This document shows, piece after piece, positions 25,244-34,700 of a stretch of DNA of 64,000 nucleotides. A model generated the notes under the pieces. The model saw nothing but the letters and a program-made list of their open reading frames with translations. It ran no database searches and was not told where the DNA came from. The stretch is taken from positions 1-64,000 of the forward strand of contig CAZWHQ010000023.1 of the NCBI GenBank assembly GCA_964633715.1. Direction: 5' to 3'. A program made the position numbers and the translations under genes. Source of the DNA: JAUWVG01 sp964633715 (GTDB lineage: Bacteria; Acidobacteriota; Aminicenantia; Aminicenantales; Aminicenantaceae). Each line of letters opens with the position of its first letter. Within the stretch, counting starts at the first letter, position 1.

Positions 25244-28200
25244 TTAGATTTTATTTGGATCTAAAGATTCCAACCGTTGGCGGGCCTCTTTTGCCAGAGG
25301 ATCGTCCCAATCCTGTTTTGATGTGATGTCTAAATATTTCTGGTAGGATTCGGCTGCAGCCTGGCTTCTTAAACCTTCCTGTGCCCTTCCAATATAATAA
25401 TAGATTTGTGGAAAGTTATGGAACGTGGGCGTGTCGTCAAAAAAGACCGAGGTGGCTTCACCTCTTCGGTTCAAACACAAATCCAGCTCAAAATTAGCCT
25501 CTGTCCAAGCTTCGATTTCAAGATAAGCTTTTCCCAGAGACAGCCTTCCGATCCACGTATCTAAAATTTCGAGGGAAGCTACATAGAGATCGATAGCCTC
25601 ATGGACTTCGTCCTTATACTCGGCGATTTTTCCCTCGATGAGTTTTGCGTAGGCTTTTGGCTCGGATCCCAGGCGTTTTCGAAAGTCTTCTGCAAGAGAT
25701 TCTGCTTGAACTTCATCCTCGGTTTCAATGGCGATTATAGCCCTTCTGTACAGAGTTCCGATTTGTCTGCTTGCAGCAACAGCTTGGTCTGCCGCTCTGA
25801 TTGCTGCGGTTGTCTCCCCCTTTCTGAGCAGTGCATTAGAAAGCATGATCCATTTGTATGTAGCAAAATCTGTACGGCCTTCACTTTGGTCTTGGTTGAG
25901 TCGTGTTTCGAGGATATCTATGGCATCAGAAACGCGGCCTTCATAGAGAGCGATGTCGGCCAATCCAAGGGTAGCCAAGGATTCTCCTTCCGGGGAAAGT
26001 GTGTTTAGAGTGGTGTAGATAGCGGCTGCTTCTTGTGGTAGTTCTTGAGCGAGTTTTGAGAGGGCTGTGATGACATACACTTCGTCATAATCGGGATTAA
26101 TATCGACGACATTTTGTGCTTCCCGTTCGGCGATCTCAAAATCGCCATCTGCCAGGGCATACCAGCTGAGATTAAATCTTGGTGTAATAAAATTGGGATA
26201 GAGCTCTATGGCCTTTTGCCCGACGTCTTTGGCCTCAGAATAATTGTGTGCATAAAATTGAGCAAGGGCAAGGTTTGTTAAACCTGTTAAATCTGCAGGA
26301 TATTGATTGACAAGTTCTGTTAGATCTTCAATAGCTCTCTTATAATCACGCTGCATCAAATAGTACACACTGCGTGTGCGGTACTTTTCTCTCTCGGACA
26401 TTCTGTCAATCCGGGAGAGTGCCTGTTGGAAGTACTCCTCTGCCTTTTCCATATCTCCATGATTCGCATAGACAACAGCAAGACCAGTATAGGCCCTTCC
26501 AAAATTTGGATCAGCGTCTATCGCTTTTTCATATTCGGCTATGGCTTCATCTGTTTTTTCAATTCGATTGAGTTCCTGTGCAGAGGTATAAGCATTCATG
26601 GCCTCTAAAGAACCAGTCGTAAAGGTCTCTCCAGACATAGCAGCCCTTGCGTCCGCAGAGATATCACCGAGCTTTTTTCTGAGCTTGTTAGCCAGCCAAG
26701 CAGCGGCATTAAGGACTTCGGCTTTATCTGAGACAGCTTTAGAGTATTCGATGACATTATCTGGATTCGTTGGATCTTTGGCCCAGATTTGAACGGTGAA
26801 TCCATCGCCTTTGGTCTCTATCAGTCCATCGATAAAAATGTTAATGCCTTCTCTTGTGCAGATCAGCTGTGAAGTTACTGAATCCAATACTCCGTCAAAA
26901 TCTGAAATTAGATCTCTAGCAAGTGATCTTGCGTCAGGCCGTTTGTAAGTTGTAATAAATGAAGCACCTTCCAATCCGAAATTCATTGCTTCTTCAAGAG
27001 CCCCATCAAACAGGGCATCACCCGTCCGGTTCTGGAAGTCGGCCACCAGAACCGATACCGGATCCGGAACGATCTGGCTGGCAAGTGCGGCTTTTCGAGC
27101 GTACCTCCAGACGCCAAAAACGATAACTCCTACAATTGCCACAAGAGACACAATAGCCTGCCATCTGAGATAGAATAGAGGAGATCCCAGGTGTGTGACC
27201 TTCTGCATCTTCTCGATGGCCTTGACAAACTCCTCAATAGACTGAAACCTTTTCTCGACATCCTTAGCCAATGCCTTATTTAGGATAGGAGAGAGGGCAG
27301 AGGACACGCGCTTCTGTTTCATCTTAAGCGGTGGATGTTGGGCTCCAATAACGGACTTTAGAGTATCTATGGGAGTATTTTTAAGAAAGGGATGTTTTTT
27401 TGTGGCTAATTCGTAAAGGATGACACCCAACGAGAAAATGTCGCTCCGGCCGTCGACTTCCTCTCCTCGCCCCTGTTCCGGAGACATGTAGGCCACTGTT
27501 CCCACAATCATACCCTGCTGCGTCAATTCAGCACTCTGTGGGGCATCCATCACCATGGTCACATCTTGAGAAAGATCTTCCTCTGCATGTTGTGCGGATG
27601 CAGAGCTCTGAGGGGACTCTACCACCAAAGTCATATCTTGCGAGAGGTCTCCCTCCACTGGCTGTTTGAGATCCCTGCTCTGAGGGGACTCTACCACCAA
27701 AGTCATATCTTGCGAGAGGTCTTCATCTGCTGGATGTGTGAGTTCCTCGCTCTTTTGGGCCTCCATCGCCATCGTCACATCTTGAGAGAGGTCATCTTCT
27801 ATTGGCTGTGTAAGTTTCTCACTCTGCGGGGCTTCCTTCGCCTCTTGAAGGGCATCTTCTGAAGGGGTGGGCATGGTGCTGGTGATGTCTTGATCGTCTA
27901 CATCAGTGACACGCTTAGCCAGACCGAAGTCCATTATTTTTACCCTATTGTCGGGAGTGAGCATGATGTTGGCTGGTTTAAGATCGCGGTGGACGATGCC
28001 GTTGGCATGTGCTTTGGCTAGAGCTTCGGAAATCTCGAGTATGATCCGCAGGATTTCCTTCGTAGGCAGGGGATCGCCTTTCATCCGTTCCTTGAGATCT
28101 TCCCCTTCGATATATTCCATGACGATATAGGCTTTGCCGTTAACTTCACCGGTTTCATATATTTTGCAGATAAAAGGATGATCGAGGGCGGCGGCGGCCA

Positions 28201-28381
28201 GCGCTTCTCTAAGGAACCGCTCGCGGGATGTGATGTCGTCCTGAAGATTGGGAGGGAGGAATTTAATAGCGACTTTTCGTTTGAGGATAGTGTCTTCGCC
28301 AAGCCAGACTTCTCCCATGCCGCCTTTGCCCAGCGGATGAAGGACCTTAAATTGTTTTATCGTCTGGCCTTGTACGCTCAT
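25244..28381 (-). CDS. Membrane Ser/Thr protein kinase with repeat-expanded activation loop and TPR sensor tail
   Basis: Hanks-type kinase of 1045 aa. Residues 10-390 hold the catalytic domain: GKGGMGEVWLG, K40 in VAIKFL, HRDLKPAN (131-138), DFG (151-153) and SPE (300-302). Between DFG and SPE, where a loop of about 25-30 residues is normal, lies an insert with four 24-residue tandem repeats (184-279), each with a DLSQD[VM]T core. One membrane segment follows (about 408-426), then a TolB-like region (VSVLVADFQNRTGD) and a long series of TPR helices to the C terminus, presumably outside the cytoplasm. The conserved catalytic residues indicate an active enzyme. It is divergent from the giant secreted protein at 28766. 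Confidence 0.95.
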   Translation of the reverse strand: MSVQGQTIKQFKVLHPLGKGGMGEVWLGEDTILKRKVAIKFLPPNLQDDITSRERFLREALAAAALDHPFICKIYETGEVNGKAYIVMEYIEGEDLKERMKGDPLPTKEILRIILEISEALAKAHANGIVHRDLKPANIMLTPDNRVKIMDFGLAKRVTDVDDQDITSTMPTPSEDALQEAKEAPQSEKLTQPIEDDLSQDVTMAMEAQKSEELTHPADEDLSQDMTLVVESPQSRDLKQPVEGDLSQDMTLVVESPQSSASAQHAEEDLSQDVTMVMDAPQSAELTQQGMIVGTVAYMSPEQGRGEEVDGRSDIFSLGVILYELATKKHPFLKNTPIDTLKSVIGAQHPPLKMKQKRVSSALSPILNKALAKDVEKRFQSIEEFVKAIEKMQKVTHLGSPLFYLRWQAIVSLVAIVGVIVFGVWRYARKAALASQIVPDPVSVLVADFQNRTGDALFDGALEEAMNFGLEGASFITTYKRPDARSLARDLISDFDGVLDSVTSQLICTREGINIFIDGLIETKGDGFTVQIWAKDPTNPDNVIEYSKAVSDKAEVLNAAAWLANKLRKKLGDISADARAAMSGETFTTGSLEAMNAYTSAQELNRIEKTDEAIAEYEKAIDADPNFGRAYTGLAVVYANHGDMEKAEEYFQQALSRIDRMSEREKYRTRSVYYLMQRDYKRAIEDLTELVNQYPADLTGLTNLALAQFYAHNYSEAKDVGQKAIELYPNFITPRFNLSWYALADGDFEIAEREAQNVVDINPDYDEVYVITALSKLAQELPQEAAAIYTTLNTLSPEGESLATLGLADIALYEGRVSDAIDILETRLNQDQSEGRTDFATYKWIMLSNALLRKGETTAAIRAADQAVAASRQIGTLYRRAIIAIETEDEVQAESLAEDFRKRLGSEPKAYAKLIEGKIAEYKDEVHEAIDLYVASLEILDTWIGRLSLGKAYLEIEAWTEANFELDLCLNRRGEATSVFFDDTPTFHNFPQIYYYIGRAQEGLRSQAAAESYQKYLDITSKQDWDDPLAKEARQRLESLDPNKI
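27545..27832 (-). repeat. 72-bp tandem repeats inside the kinase activation-loop coding region
   Basis: Four in-frame 72-bp units encode residues 184-279 of the kinase, with a partial fifth running into the GTVAYMSPE block. Two adjacent units are nearly identical over some 45 bases while the others have diverged, so the array has both recent and older copies. Each unit carries a Thr in a V/M-T-M/L context (T203, T227, T251, T275), spaced exactly 24 residues apart. Confidence 0.9.
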
Positions 28382-28765
28382 GTTCTTATTTGCTGGAGAG
28401 TGATGTTAAGTGTTCCAAATTCATTGAAATAACTGTGAAAAATGTATATCACATGCATTTTATGTTGTCAATTTTATGAGGAAGGAATTAGTGTAAAGGG
28501 ATATCTTGCCTGAACAAAAAAAATGGAAAATGTCACTTATGTATAAAAGAAAGGTCTTGACACCCGAAATTATTTTTGATATTTATCCTTTCGTGGAAAA
28601 GGAAGTCGGGAAAAGTAGAGTTGTCAACAACTTATAGCATTTCCACTATGTGTGTCCTTTAAGGGGAAAGCACACAGAAAGTGGAAATTATTGACAGCTT
28701 ACTTTTGTTCGTACAATTTTATGGTTATTTTAATACTAGAAAATACATAGGAGAAGGGGTGTATC
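28382..28765. other. 384-bp divergent intergenic region between kinase and giant secreted protein
   Basis: No gene is seen. The right half holds a long imperfect hairpin (28640-28687): TTTCCACT pairs with AGTGGAAA and an inner GTGTG with CACAC. Just after it lies a possible promoter, TTGACA (28691-28696) with TACAAT (28712-28717) at a short 15-base spacing. A second promoter-like pair, TTGACA (28557-28562) and TATTTA (28580-28585) with 17 bases between, lies further upstream. Confidence 0.5.
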
Positions 28766-31700
28766 ATGTCTAAAAAAACTCTAGGCGTAATAATTTTAGT
28801 TGTTTTTTCATTTATTGCAATGGCACAGGTTCCTGCAGAAATCCAAAAAAAGAAAGACAAAGACGAAAAAGCAAACATTATTGCCGGACGAAATGTGAAC
28901 ATGGTGGCAGGTCAGGAGCTCTTCACAGGAGATCCCTATCTTCAGAGACAGAACGAACCGTCTCTAGCAGTTTCGACTCGAAATCCTATGCATCTACTGG
29001 CTGGGGCCAATGATTACCGAACAGTGGACTTCCCTGAAACTGAGGGTGAACTCCCCGGAAAACAGAATGAAGCCATCGCTGCAGGTGATGCGTGGCTTGG
29101 AGTTTTCAAATCTTTTGACGGCGGTCAGTCCTGGATCAGCACCATGCTTCCCGGATATCCTCAAGATGTCTCAGGAGAGGAAGTTGGATTTTCCCTCAAA
29201 CCCTATCAAGTCGCGGCCGATCCTGTAGTCCGTGCCGGTGCCAACGGGCTTTTCTTTTACAACGGCATCGCCTTTCAGCGTGGAGAAGGTGGATTAAGTA
29301 CTGTCTTTGTCGCGCGATATATCGATAATAACAATAAAGAGGGTGGAGACACGATTGAATACGTCGATACTACTATGATCGATCTGGGTGACGGACTCAA
29401 TTTTATCGATAAACCTTGGATTGCAGTCGATGTGCCGCGGACAGATGACCTAGTTACTCTTCCAAATGGACAGGAGGTTTCACGGTTTAATGTCTATATT
29501 GTCTACAGCGTCTTCACGGGAGATAAAAGCGAGATCCGCTATTCGAAATCAGAAGACAGCGGACAGTCCTGGAGTGATCCCGAACCTTTAGCCGAGGCTG
29601 AGGGGCAAGGATATTTTAATATCGCCAAAAAAAAGGAAGAAGGTGTTTTTCAAGGAGCCACACTTGCTTTTAGTCCCAAAGATGGCCGTGTTTATGTTGC
29701 GTGGAGGAAGTTTGACACGGATAGTAAAAAAAGCGAAGGAGCCATCTATTTTACAAGAACAGATAAAAAGGGTAAGAAATTCGAGAAAATTGAAGAAGTC
29801 GAAAAGAAGATTGAACCCTTTGACCAGGGTTCTTCAACGGCAACTTTCCGGACAAACAGCTACCCCACAATGGCTGTCGATGAAGACGGGACCGTTTATC
29901 TGGCCTGGGCGGAAAGAGAAAAGGGTAAAAATGGGCAGGCTCAAATAGTTATCACCTCATCTAAAGACGGAAAAAAGTGGGAAAAACCTAAAGAAGTAGA
30001 AAAGAATAAAGATAGCGGCCATCAGTTTATGCCCTCCCTGACATACGCAGGGGGAAAACTGATGCTGGCCTGGTATGATCAGCGTGAAGACATCTCCGGA
30101 CGATTCACGGAATATATCGACGACATTTCCGGACAAACCCGTCACACAATCGATGTCCGCGCGGCCTATGCAAAACCAGAGAAAAAACCGGATTTTGAAG
30201 ATTCTATCCAGGTTTCCCGCTACCTTTTTGTTTATGATGAGTCATCTGATACTTATTTTCAGGCACAGTTCAATCCCCCGAATTACCCGCTTTTTAAGGG
30301 TGGAATGTGGCCGTTTCATGGGGACTATCTCGATATCGCTCCATCGCCTATGTTCATACAGGATGAATCCGGAGACTGGCATTTTAATACCGAAGAGACT
30401 GACACATCGGTTTTTCATGTGGCCTGGACAGATAACAGAGATGTCAGCCCTCCTGCAGATGGTGTCTGGATAAACTATTCACCACCCGGAGCAGGCTGTT
30501 TTGGTAATGCCTCTCCAGGAATGAGGAATCAAAATATTTATACATCGCGCATTTCCTATGGAATTGAAGTCGGTTCCCCTGGAAATGCAAAACCCATGCA
30601 GATCGATCGGGCGTTTGTGATCAATGTCAAAAACACCACGGAGGAAACAAAGAATTTTCGTCTGTTCGTGGCGGATCAAACACAGGCGTCTTTTCTTGAA
30701 CACAATGATCTGTTTGAACTGGATGTGACAATCGCCCCCTTTTCATCCATCAGCCGGCCTGTGTTTGTCAATCCCACTGTAGGCCAGGATTCTATCCGTA
30801 TCGATATTTTTGAAATCGATGTTCCAGGTGGAAGTGAGATTCCAGGTGGGTTGAGCAGCTTTGTGATTTTAAATCAAGACAACACAAACCCGGATCTTGA
30901 AGATCCAGATGTTGGACCCGGAGGTGTTGGAAATAAGGAAATTCATAATCCCAACATTGCCAACCCTAACATTGCCAACTGGACAGTACTCAATCCCAAT
31001 ATTGCCAATCCCAACATCGCCAATCCCAACATCGCCAATCCTAATATTGCCAATCCCAATATTGCTAATCCCAACATTGCCAACCCCAACATCGCGAATC
31101 CGAATATCGCCAATCCGAATATCGCCAATCCCAACATCGCCAACCCCAACATTGCCAATCCGAATATCGCCAACGCGAGTTTGGATGGATCTCAAATAAC
31201 CGATGTCGAATGGACAGTGACAAATGAGGGAAATACAACATCGTCTTACACGTTTAAATCGTTTGCAAACCAAGCTCCCCCAGAGGGCCTTTTCCTCCAG
31301 CTCTTGATCTACAAGGTCCATTACACACCGGGAACCGATTTTTTTGCAACAGACAGTTGCGCTTTAAAAAAGGTGCCTCATCATGAGCTTCTCGCAAACA
31401 TCACCAATCCCAACATTGCCAATCCAAACATAGCTAATCCCAACATTGCCAATCCCAACATTGCCAATCCCAATATTGCTAATGCGTCTTTTTCTGTGGC
31501 CCCGGGTGAGGAAGTTATAGTTAATTTGAGACTTATAGATCCGCCAGATGCATCAGGCATGGCCTCGATCTCTGCCAGGACCATGGCTGTTGAGAATTTT
31601 GTTGATTCTTTAGGTGGAGGAGTGACTTCCCATTCTGCCAATTCAGGAGATGAAATCCCTCCAGCTGCGGCATCAAAATTGATCATCGGAACATCATCTC

Positions 31701-34700
31701 TTCCCCCAGGAGTCGTTGGAGAATTATATCCGGATCCAAATCCTCCAGAATATGCAGTCCTGAAAGCTTTTGGCGGGACAGGAACTCTAAATTGGAGCGT
31801 TATTGGGAGCCTACCTCCAGGTTTATCTCTCATAAATTCCGACTGGGATGGAGATGGGATCATAGATGGTGTTATAACGGGTACACCCGCAGATACTTCA
31901 CTTGGATTGACTTACCCTTTTACAGTTCAGGTTACAGATTCAGATACTCCCCAACAATCAGATACTCAGCTCTTCAGTATAACCGTAAGTGCACCGAGTG
32001 CACCTCTTTCCATTACTTCAGCATCACCTCTCCCCAGTGCATTCGAGGGACAGCTCTATGGGACTCTCCTTGAAGCCAGTGGAGGCAGTTGGCCTTATAC
32101 ATGGAGTCTTGCTGCTGGAGCCCTGCCGCCCGGATTGAGGATTGACGGAGAGTGGCTTACGGGGACGGCTGGTGCCGAAGGAGAATATCATTTTGATCTA
32201 AGAGTCACAGACGACAGTGGGACTTCAGTTACAAAAGCCTTCATGCTGGAAATTCTTCCCCCAGGTGCTCAAAACCAGGAGCCGGGATTCATTGAAAATG
32301 ATCCACAATTTGTGACGATGGACGAGGATGGATCTCCTACAGCTTTCAGTTTGACACTCAATGCAGGAGATGGAGATGGTGATCCGATAAGTTGGAGTAT
32401 ATCCACTCCTGCATCCAATGGAACGGCTAGTGTGAGTGGAATTGGGCCTTCAAAAGCGATCAGCTATACACCCAATCCCAACTGGAACGGAAGTGACAGT
32501 TTTGGAGTGGGGATCTCGGATGGAAAGGGAGGAACTGATAATCTTACTGTTAATGTTACAGTAAACCCGAGGAACGATCCTCCGAATAACACAGCACTTC
32601 CCAGCATTCTGGGGACACCGAGTGTGGGGCAAACTCTAACTGCGAATATCGGCACATGGGATGATAGTACAGATCAGATACCCGGAGCCATAACTCACAC
32701 CTACCAGTGGGAGAGGGCGGATGATGCCTCCGGCACAAATCTGACAACCATTACCGGAGCCACAGCCAGTGCGTATGTGCTGACCGCAGCTGACATTAAT
32801 AAATTCCTAAGAGTTCAAGTGACAGGAACGGATAATGGAGAAGGACTCCCAGCCACTCAAAGTCTCCAAGTAGCAACCGCTTATGTGCAGGTCGTTAACC
32901 AGGCACCGATGTTTACTGAAAGCGATCCACAGCCGGTAACCATGGATGAGGATAGTTCTCCAACTGACTTCAGTTTAACACTCAATGCGACCGATGGAGA
33001 GAACGATCCCATTACCTGGAGTATATCCACACCTGCATCCAATGGAACGGCTAGTGTGAGTGGAATTGGGCCTTCAAAAGCGATCAGCTATACACCCAAT
33101 CCCAACTGGAACGGAAGTGACAGTTTTGGAGTGGGGATCTCGGATGGAAACGGAGGAACTGACAATCTTACTGTCAATGTTACGATACAACCGAGGAACG
33201 ATCCTCCAAATAATACAGTTCCGCCATCAATAGTCGGGACACCAATTGTGGGACAAACTCTGACAGCAAATCCCGGAACATGGGATGACAGTACGGATTT
33301 GACACCTGGAACCGTAGCTCCCACCTATCAGTGGCAAAGGGCAGATGATGCCGGAGGTTCGGGTTTGACGGATATTTCAGGGGCCACGGCGAGTACGTAT
33401 GTGCTGACGGCTGCTGATCTCAATAAATTTGTAAGGGTTCAAGTGACCGGAACCGATAATGGAGAAGGACAACCACCAGCCCAGAGTACAGTTGCAGTTT
33501 CAACGTATGTTCTGGTCACTATTCCGACATATTCTATATCTGGAACGGTTTATTACTCGACAGGAGGATTGTCAGGCGTGACGGTTAAACTTATCAACGG
33601 GGCTGAAGATCCAGGAACTGGAATACCCCTGGATACAGACACAACCGATGGTAGCGGTGCATATTCATTCACATCGGTTTCAGATGGTTCTTATTGGGTA
33701 AGAATCGATGCGCCTCCTGAATCTTTGTTTATCGATTGGACGGCTTCATCCGTGACTATTGCAGGAGACAACGTTGTAAAGGATATGGACTTGCCTCAAA
33801 AACTGATCTTGTCTACTCCAACAAGCGGCTCGACTATTCACGATACAACTCCAGAGCTGACCTGGGTATCTAATAGTGAAGCAACCAATTATGATATTCA
33901 ACTGAATGAAACAAGTAGCTGGGATCTCATTGAGACAGGGGACAGCACTACAAACAACTATACCGTAGTGACCTCTTTAGATATTGGAATGGACTACTCA
34001 TGGCAAGTTGATGCCTATGATGCTGTCGGCCATCACGTTGGGACAAGCGAATCAGCGTTCACGTTTGACATTGACTATCCGCTCTGGATGACTCTGCTGA
34101 CACCACCAAGCGGTTCGACGGTGAACACTTTAAATCCCACCCTGACCTGGGACGAGATTCCCCAAGCTACATATACAGTCTATGTGTACTCAGGTGAAAC
34201 AATGGTTGAAACTCAAGCAAATATCCTAACAACCAGCTATACTGTGGTAACACCTCTGGTTGGCGGGCAAAGCTATTCCTGGGAAGTAGATGCCCATTTA
34301 GGCAGCCAACACGTCGGTACAACCGAAACGCCATTCACCTTTACTACAGCGATTTCGGCAGATGGTATCCAGACGACCGATCTAACGGTCTTGACTCCAG
34401 GCGATCTTGTCTCTGAGCTTTTGGGAACTCCGACAAACTTTTCAGTATCCAATATCCTTTATACTGGAAGCGCCACGGCTGCTGGAGAATTTTCTGGTGG
34501 AACCGGTATTGTCGGCTTTGAGAGCGGTATCATCTTGAGTTCTGGAAGGATAGACAGTATTCCAGGTCCAAACTCAAGCGACAGCACAGGAACTGGTTTT
34601 GGTTTGGCCGGTGATTCCGAACTAGACAGTTTAGTTTCACCCCTCCTCACTGAGGATGCGGCCATATTGGAATTTGATTTTACGCCAAATGTTGATGGTG

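Noticed and set aside
27566..27862. Plus-strand frame with internal repeats opposite the kinase
   Set aside because: It is a shadow of the kinase activation-loop repeats.
30943..31173. Antisense open frame encoding repeated GLAMLGLA, like a membrane protein
   Set aside because: It is the reverse complement of the NPNIA array; the hydrophobic repeat follows automatically from the 15-bp unit and has no start site or context.
30897..31480. Short regularly spaced repeats suggestive of a CRISPR array
   Set aside because: The 15-bp units are contiguous, coding and in frame, without unique spacers.
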